NCBI GenBank assembly: GCA_963555705.1
Contig: OY743180.1
Span: 40,270,129-40,334,128 of the forward strand
Direction of reading: 5' to 3'
Source of the DNA: Ligustrum vulgare
Taxonomy: Eukaryota; Streptophyta; Magnoliopsida; Lamiales; Oleaceae
DNA: 64,000 nucleotides
Within the stretch, counting starts at the first letter, position 1. The number at the start of each line of letters is the position of its first letter. Below, in pieces: positions 1 to 10,429 of the stretch. The notes beneath the pieces were generated by a model that saw only the letters and a program-made list of their open reading frames with translations, did not search any database and was not told the DNA's origin. Both the position numbers and the translations under genes were made by a program.

Positions 1-324
1 ATGAAAGACCAGACATTTATCTAGACAATGTCTATTTTTTGTACCACATCAGTTGAATCAACAAGTATTGGAGAATTTTTTTTTTTCAAATTTTAGTTCA
101 CTTGATAATGTAATACTACTTTTTAGTGCACTATATGGTTGCATTTGAGATTCTCTTTCACCGTGTCACTGGTCTTCTAAGTTTTGTTCAACTTCCACGA
201 ATAATGAATTTTCTTGAAGACAATCTTGAAGAATTACCTTGAATATGAATTTACCCTCTGTTAGTGTTAGTTAAATTTGAGATTTCTAAATCAAATAAAA
301 TCTCATATAAAGTAAAGGACATTG
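1..324. other. AT-rich DNA without recognised gene
   Basis: No coding, RNA or repeat structure was recognised. The sequence is AT-rich and runs directly into the left target-site copy of the hAT element. It continues on the other side of that element, so positions 1-332 and 1065 onward were contiguous before the insertion. Confidence 0.5.
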
Positions 325-332
325 AATTTGAT

Positions 333-1056
333 TAGAGGTGTCAGTCCGGGTGATCATGGTCGGGTCGAGTCGGCCAGCCAACATAAAAGCCCGGTAACGA
401 CCCACTTGAAAAAAAGCTCGTCCGCTGCAGGTTATGGGCCAACCCACAAATTTTGAACTATAACTCAGGCCCGCCCGCATGCCCATCCGGGTCGAGCCCA
501 TGCGGGTAGTTGTTCATTCTGATTTGATCCGTATGAATAAAAATATATATTTTTTCATATTTATAGCAAATTTTTTGTCAAGTTTCTAATTACAAAATGA
601 TTAAAATGATAAATTCATATTTATACCATAAAATATTTACATAGAATTTAAAATTATATTTTATGTCACATGAATTACTTCTAAATTTGCAAATTTAAAT
701 AAAACATAAACAAACAACAATTAAATGCTAAATGTTTTTGTAATTACTATTATCAAAGAACATTATGTTTTTTAGCTATTATGGAGAAAAAAATAAGATT
801 TTGCTTTAAAAGTTGTATTAAAGTTTGTAGAAGAAGAGAGATTTTCAATGTTACTATATTTAATAAAAACAATTTTTTTTTTTTTTATGGGCCAGCGGGT
901 TAACCGCGGCCCGCGAAGGTTTAACCCGAAAAATTCGCGGTTCACAACTTCTTGACCCGTGAACCGCCCGCACGGGTCACGGGTCGGTCCACAGTCCCGG
1001 ATCGATCCGGGCCGGTTTTCACGGGTCTGATCGGCCCGTCCGTCTTGACACCTCTA
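333..1056. mobile_element. Non-autonomous hAT element
   Basis: The 724-bp element begins TAGAGGTGTCA and ends with its exact inverse TGACACCTCTA. It is flanked by an identical 8-bp duplication, aatttgat, at 325-332 and 1057-1064. An 8-bp duplication with an 11-bp terminal inverted repeat of the GGTGTCA type is typical of plant hAT transposons. Both subterminal regions are GC-rich (about 345-510 and 890-1045), while the middle is very AT-rich. No transposase is encoded; the short ORFs inside are antisense to GC-rich ends and are not genes. It would need a transposase supplied from elsewhere. Both duplication copies are unmutated, which suggests a fairly recent insertion. Confidence 0.88.
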
Positions 1057-1064
1057 AATTTGAT

Positions 1065-1435
1065 ACATGAATGCCATCCAGGAGAGAGACTCTTTCTGTC
1101 CAAACTCAATAAACTCATCATTGACTTGTACATAACACAAATAAAACTAAATTCTTCCATTAAAAATGCTAAGCATCACTTGACATATATTTTGTAATCT
1201 AAGACTATGAACAACATATCCGATAACACCGTTCGCAATTAAAATTGATTTCGTTTAATTTGCCCACATGATGCTATTCCTAGAAAATAATGAGACAATA
1301 AATATATAAGAAAGACAGAGAAAATTTTTATAGACTGTAAAAAATTTTCAATTTATGCAAATTATCCTAATTATTTAAACTTCTTTCTCGCCACACCCCA
1401 AAGTATTTAAGAAAAATTAATATTTTAAGCATTAC
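1065..1435. other. AT-rich stretch, nothing recognised
   Basis: This lies between the hAT element and the GC-rich rDNA spacer repeats. The left border of the rDNA fragment is not sharp and is placed near 1436 only because base composition changes there. Confidence 0.4.
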
Positions 1436-1462
1436 CTCAAGATGGCCCTTTCGTCCCTGACT

Positions 1463-1838
1463 TGGCCTGGGACGTCCCAGCAATGCGCCTGCGTTGATCG
1501 TCCCTGACTTGGCATGGGACATGCCTGCGATGACCCTGAGATGTGCCTGCAATGGCCTGGGGCGTCCCTGCTACGTACCTGCAATGACCCTGACATGGCC
1601 TGGGGCTTCCCTGCTATGTACCTGCAATGACCTTGCGATGGCCTGGGACCTCCCTGCTGTGTGCCGCAATGACCCTGCAATGGCCTGACATGGCCTGGGG
1701 CTTCCCTGCTCTGTACCTGTAACGACCTTGCGATGGCCTGGGACCTCCCTACTGTGTGCCTGCAATGACCCTGCAATGGCCTGGGACCTCCCTGCCGTGT
1801 GCCTGCAATGGCCTGGGACGTCCCTGCGATGGGTCTCG
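1463..1838 (+). repeat. 43-bp tandem subrepeats of rDNA intergenic spacer
   Basis: GC-rich units begin with ggcctggg and contain cctgcaatgacc. Clear unit starts are 1554, 1597, 1640, 1692, 1735, 1778 and 1810, with spacings of 43, 43, 52, 43, 43 and 32. A 10-nt stub at 1682 explains the 52. More diverged units precede 1554. The array lies 0.5 kb upstream of a Pol I start site on the same strand, which is where plant intergenic spacers carry subrepeats with enhancer-like or spacer functions. Identification as spacer repeats rests on that position. Short ORFs read through it on both strands only because the unit is GC-rich. Confidence 0.8.
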
Positions 1839-2335
1839 AGTTTACTTCAAGATGTTTTGGCCAAGCACGTTTTTCGGGCAAATAAAAATTTTACTCGTGA
1901 CGATATTGAAGTTGGAATTTCATACATTTTGGGTCAAAACCACACCATCACCTCATTTCCCCGTCTCGTCCCGTCCCCCGGCTTTCTTACATGCACAAAG
2001 AAGGCGTACAATGAAGTTATTCGTGGGGAAAAATAGAGTGATCCTCAAAGATATCACAGTAACATTCCCTTAGCTGATTTTTTGGAATTTTTTGGAAGTC
2101 GTTCGCATTTTTTCCGATTTTCACTATTTTTAAATTATTTTTTAAAAAATAAAATAAAATAAAATTTTCGGTCGAACTTATTTTTTCAGACCCCCATTCA
2201 ACCATACTTTCATCCCCAAAAATAATTTTCCAAAAAATCATCACCGAAAATTCAGGAAAAAATGGAAAAGAAAAATTATGATTCTCCAGCCTCTTTGATA
2301 TCTACTCCTGTCACCTGGGTTTTTTCTCCTAAGTC
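1839..2335 (+). other. Promoter-proximal rDNA intergenic spacer
   Basis: Single-copy spacer lies between the subrepeats and the Pol I start. It begins GC-mixed, then becomes T-rich (about 2070-2270) just before the promoter, as in many plant spacers. No gene is present. Confidence 0.65.
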
Positions 2336-2348
2336 TATTATAGGGGGG
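2336..2348 (+). promoter_or_regulatory. RNA polymerase I core promoter / start site of 35S pre-rRNA
   Basis: TATTATAGGGGGG matches the plant Pol I start consensus TATA(T/G)A(A/G)GGGG with one changed base. The predicted first transcribed base is the A or G at 2342-2343. The spacing of about 1.6 kb to the first base of 18S is reasonable for a plant 5' ETS. The promoter drives a unit that is cut off 64 nt into 18S, so any transcript would be an orphan. Confidence 0.75.
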
Positions 2349-3964
2349 AAGGGTGCTTGAGAGGGAACAAGCACAGGTGCATGATGAGGGGAGACGCAAG
2401 TGCCAGCGGGCGACCTGCGTCCCTCCCAACTTCGAAGCCTTGGGGACCGGCACCTGCCGGCCAAGGCAAGGTTTTTTGTCCGATGATGGTGCTGCTCCGG
2501 CCACGCTCCGGTCGGTGACCCCCCTGCAGCTACCGGTCGGAAGGCATGCTTGGGCACGAATAACCCTTTGCGTGTTGAGCGACGGCCCCGGATCAACGCA
2601 CACGCAATCGGATCCGCCCACAACTGCCCGTCCCGACCGGAAAAAGGGATCAAGACCCGAGGACTGACCCTGACGGACGAGCAAACCCCCGGGCGACGAA
2701 ACCGGCTGTGAGTAACTGACGAAACTAATTTTGGTGCCTGAAAAACCAAACGATGCGGAATGTAAGGGCTTGCGTGGGGACGAAAATGTGCTACGTGGTG
2801 ATCAATTGACCTAGGCATAGGATGCATGTAGTAATGTAGTGCCCGCAATTGCCCGTGCGTCCAGACGGTTGGGATAAGAATTTGCCGAAATTCATAGCTT
2901 GCATCTTGTGTTGGCTTGGGATCGGTTGTTGCTAGTTTACATGATGGGTGGAGCAAATGGTGGGCGCTGAAAGAAAACATTGTTGAGTGCCAGTGCGTTC
3001 ACTGCCCTTTGGGACGTGACGTGCAAGGCGATGTAGTATGTGCTTGCAATTGTTCTAGCCAATGCATTGCGAACTCGGGCGACATTTAATTTCGGCCCCT
3101 TGTCAAGGCGAGCTTCTTGCTAATGTGCGACGGCTGAATCTCGGTGCTCCTGAAAGTTTCGCCAAAGCTCATGCTTTCGGCCTGTATCGCATCAAGACCA
3201 ATGTGCTGCTTGTTTGCACTACGGGATGACCAAAAGGTTGGCACCAAAAGATGAATCGTCGAGGGTGAGTGCGTTGTGCCTTAGGGCACGACGTGCAAGG
3301 AGATGTTGTAGGTGCTTGCAATTGAGACCGTCATTGCACTGCAAACATCGAAGCTCATTGTTTTCGGCCCGCGTTCATTTCGGATTGGTTGTTGTACTGA
3401 AATATTGATCGGTTCCTTCATTCATTGATTACCGTGCGTAGAGGGACATGCTTGGGCTTAGCTTGTCACTTGTTCGAGAACTTTTGGGTTAGCGGACATG
3501 TGGTGTGCTTTGCTTGGGTTATGCATACGTAAAGCACGTGAGTTGCATTTGGCTTGTTTGGGTATGTTGGATCCCTGCTAGGGCAGCAACGACATCCTCT
3601 TCATGCTTGTTCATTCGATGGTCGGATTTTGCATGCGGTCATCTAGATTTCAGTTCCCTGTGTTGCATACCTGTTGCAAAGGTATCTTGTTGGCTAAAAT
3701 GACCCTATTTCGCCCTACACTACGAGTTATATTGCAGCTGAAGGTGAACCTAAAAGCATTCATCGTGTTCCAACTTGTTCACTTCAATTGTGGCAGGATT
3801 TGGACCTCGATGGTGTGCTCGAATTCTCGGATACGGAAAACTAAGTGGGTACGAGGACCTCGATCCTCTGTTTACCCTGAACAAGCGTTCTACGCATCGT
3901 GCGAATGACGTTCTTCCTTGTTTTGGACTTTTGTCCATGCAAGGTTGACGTCGAGTAGGAAAGC
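2343..3964 (+). other. 5' external transcribed spacer of 35S rDNA (orphan copy)
   Basis: GC-rich, non-coding DNA extends from the Pol I start to the exact first base of 18S. A 234-residue ORF runs antisense through it and is a composition artefact. Two diverged copies of one segment are present (see next entry). The ETS is removed during rRNA processing in a functional unit; here no complete rRNA follows. Confidence 0.8.
2990..3372 (+). repeat. Duplicated ETS segment (two diverged copies)
   Basis: About 95 nt at 3005-3103 and 3278-3372 share the order gtgcgtt, gacgtgcaagg, gatgt, gtgcttgcaatt, cattgc and ttcggccc. The duplication inside the 5' ETS is about 270 bp apart and substantially diverged. 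Confidence 0.6.
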
Positions 3965-4028
3965 TACCTGGTTGATCCTTCCAGTAGTCATATGCTTGTC
4001 TCAAAGATTAAGCCATGCATGTGTAAGT
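3965..4028 (+). rRNA. 18S rRNA, first 64 nt only (truncated)
   Basis: The sequence starts TACCTGGTTGATCC, the canonical 5' end of plant 18S, and follows 18S through CATGCATGTGTAAGT. It then breaks into unrelated DNA at 4029. One change is visible: canonical G at 18S position 16 is T at 3980. No remainder of 18S, ITS or 26S occurs in the window. This is an rDNA relic outside an intact repeat unit, not a functional rRNA gene. Confidence 0.93.
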
Positions 4029-4604
4029 CCACTAATTTTACTATCCGTACAACTCACAAATAACACAATGAAAGTCTGGTTGATAGATTTAAAATTTTTG
4101 AAACCATTAATCATGTATAAAAAAAGAGAAATAATTACGTCAATTTATAATTAAAATAATTGACCAAATTATAATATCTCGACAGCACAAGGATAATATT
4201 CAAATTTTGTTGTAAAACTAATCAACAATAACTCGAAACACAATAGAGGAAAATAGAAAGAATAGAGATAGGGAGAGCTAAAAGAAATCATTCCCTCGTG
4301 TATGTTATTCCCTTCAAATCATGAATAAGATGTCTTACAATCATATTCATAAATAGATCAACATGCATATCAACTTGTTGGATTAAATTGGCAAGTGGAT
4401 AATTTGAAAATAATCCTCATTGGATGACTATTTTCAAAGAATATGCCTACTTAAAACTTTGCTAGGAAAAATCCGTTATCATCAATATGCATTGTAGAGC
4501 TGCCTCATTAAAAACCTTACAAGAAAAACTCAATATGATAAAACCTTGGTCAATGGATAACTAATTAGTGCAGAATGTATAAACTCCTCTTCGTAACAAT
4601 ATTA
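4029..4604 (-). mobile_element. Ty1/copia 3' end and LTR relic
   Basis: Directly follows the copia RNase H C-terminus in minus-strand direction. It carries the recurring phrases of copia 3' ends, such as aaggtttttaatgaggca and tgaggattattttcaaa. No clean LTR border was found, and the left side abuts the broken 18S fragment. It is an old, diverged copy. Confidence 0.55.
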
Positions 4605-4718
4605 TTAAAGGTCTTTAAGAATGTACAATTCAATCTTGTGCACCAGTTTTTCAAAAGTTGTAGTTAATGATTTTGTGAATATGTCTGCCATATTATCAAT
4701 TGAAGGAATCCGCTGAAC
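4605..4718 (-). pseudogene. Copia polyprotein, C-terminal end of RNase H
   Basis: The last 37 residues of a minus-strand reading frame match the end of copia polyproteins: IPSIDNMADIFTKSL, then a TFEKLVHKI-type block, then LKDL and a stop. In the family this tail closes the RNase H domain just before the 3' LTR. Upstream (above 4718) the frame loses similarity, and no RT or integrase is recognisable. It is a fragment of a retrotransposon, not a host gene. Confidence 0.75.
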
Positions 4719-4777
4719 ATGAACTGAGAAATGGCTTAATCTTTTATTGAAGTCTGAAATTTTGAAATGTTTTCTTG

Positions 4778-5245
4778 TTAAAAAATTGTTAGAAAAATCC
4801 AATGGGGGTAAAACCTGAATGAAGGAAAAAGTGTATAACATGATTCTCCTCCTAAAACTTATCAGTGAATATTCTTGAACTTCTTGAATATTGATACCAT
4901 CGTTTGTTTGAAAAATTTAGGTATGAAAATCATTTTGTATATAGCTAGCATCACAAAATTTGAAATCAGTTTTTAAATGTTGATCATATATCAAACTTGA
5001 CTTTCTCCATTTATTGTAAATATTCCAGTATAATTATAGAGCATAGTTTTTGAATTATAGCCCATAAATAATCATGATAATGTCTTGTTAAAAACTTTGC
5101 TAAGAAAACCCTAAGTGGCAAAACCTTAGGGGAAATAGTATATTATTCTCATCAATATGCCACAAAAGCTACCTCATTGAAAACCTTACTAGAAAAATAT
5201 AGTGAGACAAAATCCCAAGTATGAGAAAAGAGTGCAGCATGTTTT
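4778..5245 (-). repeat. Further diverged copies of the same copia 3'-end sequence
   Basis: Segments near 4778-4845 and 5085-5245 repeat the pattern seen at 4440-4580: aaaactttgct, aagaaaaccc, gctacctcatt and aaaaccttac, followed by a gagtgcagcatg-like end. Three related copies lie within about 0.8 kb, which suggests duplicated or nested copia ends. No coding capacity is present. Confidence 0.5.
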
Positions 5246-6362
5246 AGTTTCACATATGGGAACGTCACAAGTATATTGATTTTGCATATCATTATCTCAA
5301 ATGTTAGTCAATGTCATATCGAACGTGTTCATCAATTTTATTATTTATGACGTGCTTTATATAAATAGGTCATAGCTCATTTTTTTCCCAAACATAAACT
5401 TAATTATTTTTTTAAAAAACTTTGAAGAACTATGTCGTCTTTGTAATTAATTTGCACATGCTGCATATCATATTCTATAATTATTATTTACTGATGCAAT
5501 GAATGCATTTTTCAAATTTACAAGTGACTTAATCACTTCAGGTGAACAATAAAGCACAATTCACTTATGGTGAATAATTAAAAATGAATTTACTTCTCAA
5601 AAACCAACTATCAGGATTTTAAAATATAATTCTCATTAATAGTGCACCCTAATATTAACTTCAAAATTTTATCATATAAGGTTATTTGAACCATTCTTCA
5701 TGTGATTTTATTTTATATGTTTGAATCACATTTGATTGCAGAGTAATTTTTACCATTGACGTATTAAAATCTTCAATGATTATACATGTATGTTTCTTAC
5801 ATCTTGTAGATTAGCTTTATACTTTCATGTGTTTGGACTACAAGTCCTTTAAAAACAATCCATACATTGGGATTCTCATCTTTGGCCAACTTCTTATGGA
5901 TATCAACATCCATTTTCATTATAGAGCTCTGTAATATATGTTGTCGACTATTATTTCTTTATTGATCCCATATCACTTGAATATAAACATAACATATATA
6001 GATCTCTTTATATTAGTTTGAGATAGTAATGGAGACAATTATTCTATATTTTCTATTAACAGGTATCTGAATCTCTTTATATATATTTAGTTATGTCATT
6101 TTATTCTCCATGGGCATTTAGCCACCATAGGATCATCATAATTATTTTAGAGATAATATTTTTTGGCCTCGATTACCATCACATTTTAGGCATAGAATAA
6201 TCACACTTCAGGCGTGTTATAAATTTAACAATTATTAATCTTCCTAATGCTGAGAATTCTCGTATTATATCAATCGAAACACCATGTTGCAACACATTAT
6301 CATTCATGGGTAATTTAAGGATTTAATCACATAAAATCATTTAATGATTTTGGGATATGAAT
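5246..6362. other. AT-rich, probably decayed transposon DNA
   Basis: No reading frame, RNA gene or clear repeat was recognised over 1.1 kb. Composition and flanks suggest decayed retrotransposon sequence. The right border is the TGATAAG start of an Athila-type LTR. Confidence 0.4.
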
Positions 6363-7881
6363 TGATAAGTATATCTTATACATTTATTTATGCGTCTAAA
6401 TTAGGATTATTTATTGTCATTTTAGAATGAAGTCTACATAATTGTTTCTATTTGTTTATATTCCAGGAAGTATCCCAAAATCAAGTGAATTGTGCAATTG
6501 AAGGAAATGAAGACAACTTGGGTGCTAAATAGAGATAAAATGGACAAATTGATGATGATCATGTCAACCTGGATGTGCTTGAGGTACAATGTTTTTGAAA
6601 TCAAAGTTGGATGGCTCAATTGAAGATGAAGAGAAGTGGTAAGAAAGTTTTGAAGAGAGTTGAAAGTATGGGAACTGAATTGCAACAATTGGAAGTTGAA
6701 GGACCGTAGTTGAAAATAAAAGACGGTGACCTACTTATAAACTTTTAAAAGATGAAAATCGACTGTGAGGTTAACCCTGTGCGGCCACGAATTTCACAAC
6801 CAGTGGCCCCACGTTGAAGCAAGAATTAACATAAGTGATTTTAGCATTATAATGCAGCCACAAGACTTTGGCATGTGCGGCCACACCACTTTTCGGCCCA
6901 GCGTGAATTCAAGCCAATGCGTGATTTCTTGTGCCAAAAACCTAGGTTTCTTCAACAACCTATAAATACAACATTTGATGCACGACCTAAGAACCTTTGC
7001 ACAGCCTATTCCACACACAATTCATAGTTAATACATTCAATTGTTGGAAGACAACGATCAAGCATAGGCAGACGATTGAATATTATCAATGTGGAAGAAT
7101 TCCACAGTGCAAAAGTTTCTTTTCCCTTTGTTAATCTGATATTCTCAACATGTTTAAATTTAATTTTTGCGTTTTTAACTATTTTTTGATGAATAGTTAA
7201 ATATTTAGTTGGGATATTCGATGTAGCATTAGTTTTACACTATAAAGTTCATGATTTGAGTTTTACGTATAATTTGCATGTGTTAATTTTAGCTTTGTAT
7301 TTAATGCGTGAATGAATTGACCACTTGTTCACGATATCATGAGTGTTTTCATAATTCGAAAGGTGAGATAACACTTAGATCTAGGGATAAACCCGATACT
7401 TGTATAAATGATAGAGATATACGTTTATTGGTATTGCGACCGCTAAATGAATTCTTGCATTCCATGCACCTAGTCATTACGGCCTACTGTCTAGAAACAT
7501 GGTCGACTAATTAGGTAGAGTTGATTTAAACTCGAGAGAGGAATTTCATATGCATAAGTAAACTCGATTTAGCGCATAGATAGGAGTAAAACTTGATGAT
7601 TTGAATTAAGAGTATTGACTTATGTGAAATCGAACGTCCCGACATCTTTAAACGTCACATAAGAAAACCACAATTTGAATTCTTCATTTTACTTATTACA
7701 TTTATTTTGGTTTGGTAGTTTATTTTATTTAAAAAAAATCCTGAATTCACATCAAATATCTTGTTCTGGATAAGGTAATTAGTCTATAACGTAAGTTTAC
7801 TCAATCCTCTTGAGATCGATATTCGGATTCTAACTCCACTATATTACTTGTGCGACCCGTACACTTGTGGAAATCGCAACA
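6363..7881 (+). mobile_element. Athila-type LTR (element F, 5' LTR)
   Basis: The LTR starts TGATAAGTATATCTTATACA, the usual opening of this LTR group, and ends gcgacccgtacacttg...gcaaca, five bases before a tRNA-Asp-type primer site. Length is 1519 bp, normal for Athila-like LTRs. It contains a palindrome cluster and TATA box (next entry). Only this LTR and a short leader are present; no partner LTR, gag or pol of this element is in the window. The sense of the element is plus. Confidence 0.7.
6779..6967 (+). promoter_or_regulatory. U3 palindrome cluster and TATA box of element F
   Basis: Motif gtgcggccac occurs at about 6779 and 6874. A near-inverse copy, gtggccccac, is at about 6802 and a degenerate gcagccac at 6855. 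A TATA box, cctataaataca, follows at about 6958. This is the probable LTR promoter. The cluster lies about 410-520 bp from the LTR start. Confidence 0.55.
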
Positions 7882-7886
7882 AGTTT

Positions 7887-7907
7887 TGGTGTTGTTGCTG
7901 GGGATCG
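7887..7907 (+). other. Primer-binding site for tRNA-Asp (decayed)
   Basis: The site reads TGGTGTTGTTGCTGGGG and then atcg. It differs from the canonical complement of plant tRNA-Asp at four places, all C-to-T and all in CG or CHG context. That fits decay of methylated cytosines. It sits five bases after the LTR end. Confidence 0.75.
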
Positions 7908-8160
7908 AAGTTAAAATTTATTTTTAGGCTACTTTCATGAATTCGGACTTTTTACCATTTACTTTAGTTTATTTTTATTTTTAATAATTTTTATTTCAGT
8001 TCGTCCACATTGTCTTGTTGAATAATTCATTTCCATTCGTCTTTTCAATATGGATAATGATAGCTTCTAGAACCATTTGATAATTTTTTTTTATCAACAT
8101 CCAACAAATTTGGAATGCTTAATCAACAATATTTTTTTGAAATACTGATCTGGTAACCAC
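7908..8160 (+). other. Untranslated leader of element F, truncated
   Basis: AT-rich sequence follows the primer site with no gag frame. Similarity to a retrotransposon leader is inferred from position only. It ends at an unrelated repeat block near 8160. Confidence 0.4.
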
Positions 8161-9133
8161 CACTAAGAGTATCTCCAATGCACTCCATGGATTAGAAGAA
8201 AAGAGGTTACACATCAGCAAATAGATGGAATTGGTTAAAAATACTTCTCCAATCACTAGCACAGACGAACTTATTCGCGTTAGTTATTCTGGACAATATG
8301 TGTCGGTTGTAAAAGCGATGCATTTGGCATCAACACATAAAGTATGGATAATATGTGTTGGGTGTAAAACGACACCTAAAGTTAAATTTAGGCATCAGTT
8401 GTTGAACAAAAAATGACGCCTAAAGTAGACTTTATGTGTCAGTTGTTCTTCAACTATCGAAGCCTAAAGTTAATTTCATTTTTTAATTTTTTTCACCAGA
8501 TCATATACATCTACTACATTCTCCTCAAATTTACAAATCCCAAAATCTGAAATTAAATATACAACCTAAATTCTTAAGTTTTCCAAATTTGAAATTACAT
8601 ACACATATATGTAAATAAACACACACATCTATATAACACAAATAGTTATCTAAAAAAACTAAAATCGGAATTTTGAAATCTACAATTTATGCTCACAAGT
8701 TAAAAAATCTATTTTTTTTTAATATATATAGAACCGATGCCTTTTAAGAGGTTTAGGCATTGGTTGTTTTAACAACTCATGCCTTTTTAACAAGTATAGG
8801 CGTCGATTTTCAAAACAACTGACGCCCTTTAATAAGTATAGGCACAACCGACGCCCTTTAATAAGTACAGGCACAACCGACGCCCTTTTAATAAGAATAT
8901 GCGACGATTTTTTCAACAACCGATGCCTTTGGTTTGCAAAATACCTATATGCTTCGATTTTGAGTTAGCAACTGAAGCATATTGTTGTTTCATATTTATA
9001 AAATTTCCACCTTGCTTTTATAGGTGTCGGTTATTCCTAAGTGCGATGTGTAATATGTTATTTTTTTTTTTTTTTGGGAAAACCTATACCAATGAATGTA
9101 CTCCATGGATTACAATGTTAAGCTGATGTGCCA
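8160..9133. repeat. CACTA-like subterminal repeat block
   Basis: Many short copies of accgacgcc / ggcgtcggtt-like motifs occur in both orientations. Examples are near 8300-8470 and 8733-9030 (aaccgatgcctttt, ggcatcagttg, acaaccgacgcccttt). Such arrays are known as subterminal repeats of plant CACTA (En/Spm) elements. A CACTA start is possible at 8256 (cactagcacagacg), but I could not find a matching TAGTG end or 3-bp duplication. Two similar segments containing actccatggatta flank the block near 8185 and 9100. No transposase is present. Confidence 0.4.
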
Positions 9134-9161
9134 CTTTTCTAGTTTTATGTGAGGAAGAAAG

Positions 9162-9567
9162 TGTTGAATATTTGATGGGTTCTTCTTCTTAAATGTTAGG
9201 TTTTCTCTAAGTTTTATCTTAGAATGTTTTAGGTGTCTTTTAATCTCTATTGTTGTTGTTGGGTTTCATCCATTATTATTTAGATTATTATGTGTATTGT
9301 GGTTGCTAAGATTAATTCTTAAAGGTGTGTATTGGTTACCTCTAGATTTGGGGAAAAATCTAGGGAATAAAAATTGCTTGTGGATTGGCCTTGTTTGAAC
9401 CGTTAGTTTCCTATTTTAATCACATAGAGTTCGGGGGAATATTTCCTATTTAATTGCTTGTGGATTGGCCTTGTTTGAGCTATTAATTTCCTATTTTAAT
9501 CACATAGAATTCGGGGGAATATTTAGCATTGATATCTGTGTTGGCAATTCTAGTAGTTCAATTCTCA
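9162..9567 (+). mobile_element. Copia 5' LTR (element K)
   Basis: The LTR starts tgttgaatat and ends ...caattctca. It is followed by the primer site and a copia gag, so this is a 5' LTR in plus orientation. It contains an internal tandem duplication of an 80-bp unit starting at 9373 and 9453 (attgcttgtggattgg...gggggaatattt). Length of about 406 bp suits copia. No 3' LTR was found. Confidence 0.65.
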
Positions 9568-9571
9568 AAAA

Positions 9572-9583
9572 TAGTATCAGAGC
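9572..9583 (+). other. Primer-binding site, initiator tRNA-Met
   Basis: TAGTATCAGAGC differs from the standard copia primer site TGGTATCAGAGC by one G-to-A change. It lies between the LTR end and the gag start. Confidence 0.8.
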
Positions 9584-9607
9584 TTAGGTTGGATTTTGTT
9601 GATTAAA

Positions 9608-10263
9608 ATGGAGGATTTGGTTGGTTTTACTATGATTAGACTCACTAGGATGGAGGATATCATTTATTGTAAGGATTTACATAACCCTATTAATGGTGAT
9701 ACGACTAAACTAAATGATATGTCAGAAAAGGATTGGATTAAACATAATAGAAAGGCTATAGAAACTATAAAACAATGGGTTGATAACAGTATGTTTCATC
9801 ATATTGCACATGGGGTTGTCGAAGAGAAATTGTGGTCAAAATTGAAGGCTATTTTTAAGAAGAAGACTAGATCCAGAAAGTCTTTTCTAGTTATAGACTT
9901 GGTCATTATGAAATATAGAGACAAAATGGTTGTAACGGGGCACTTGAACAATTTTCAGAATATTGTAAATCAATTGTCTACTGTGTGTATGAGACTAGAA
10001 GATGAATTGCAGGCTTTGTTACTTTTGAGTTCTTTGTCAGAACTTGGGAGACCTTTGTTGTAACTATCAGCAATTTTGCTCCCAATGGTATTTTGACTAT
10101 GGATTCTGTGAAAGAGAGTGTAGAATCAAGAATCAAGAAGAAAGTCTTTAAGTGTATGTATAGGGTCAAATCATACGCATGCTCTTGTTGTAGAGGATAG
10201 AGGGAGAAATCAGAATATATGGCAAAAAGGTCGCAGCAAGTCAAGATGCCAATCAAAATCGAA
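9608..10263 (+). pseudogene. Copia gag (UBN2-type) fragment
   Basis: The frame from the ATG at 9608 runs to 10063 and matches copia gag proteins: MEDIIYCKDLHNPI, DMSEKDW, IKQWVDNSMFHHIA, then LNNFQNIVNQLS and DELQALLLLSSL. Similarity then continues in other frames: TISNFAPNGILTMDSVKES, and a basic RGRNQNIWQKGRSKSR stretch up to about 10263. At least two frameshifts are therefore present. Gag forms the virus-like particle. The zinc knuckle, protease, integrase, RT and RNase H are absent, because the copy is cut off at about 10264. I start at the ATG at 9608 rather than an upstream TTG because it follows the primer site and begins the conserved block. Confidence 0.85.
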
Positions 10264-10429
10264 AGTATTGTTTAGAATAAAATATTTATTTAGAATGTTG
10301 TCTAAATAAAGTCATGCTCACTAAGAACATCGATATTAAACTCGTTTAATATATGAATGCAGATATGTTTTACCGTTTTCAAAAATAATAATACATTATT
10401 ATTATTTTTGAGTTTGTGCTTATTCTGGA
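10264..10429. other. AT-rich junction DNA
   Basis: The break point of the copia gag is here. No feature was recognised. Confidence 0.35.

Noticed and set aside
1432..1881. 149-residue repetitive minus-strand frame rich in RSQAIA-type repeats
   Set aside because: It is a translation of the 43-bp spacer array, with no independent evidence of coding.
2276..2980. 234-residue minus-strand reading frame
   Set aside because: It lies antisense to the Pol I start and 5' ETS, has no recognisable domain, and is explained by GC-rich composition.
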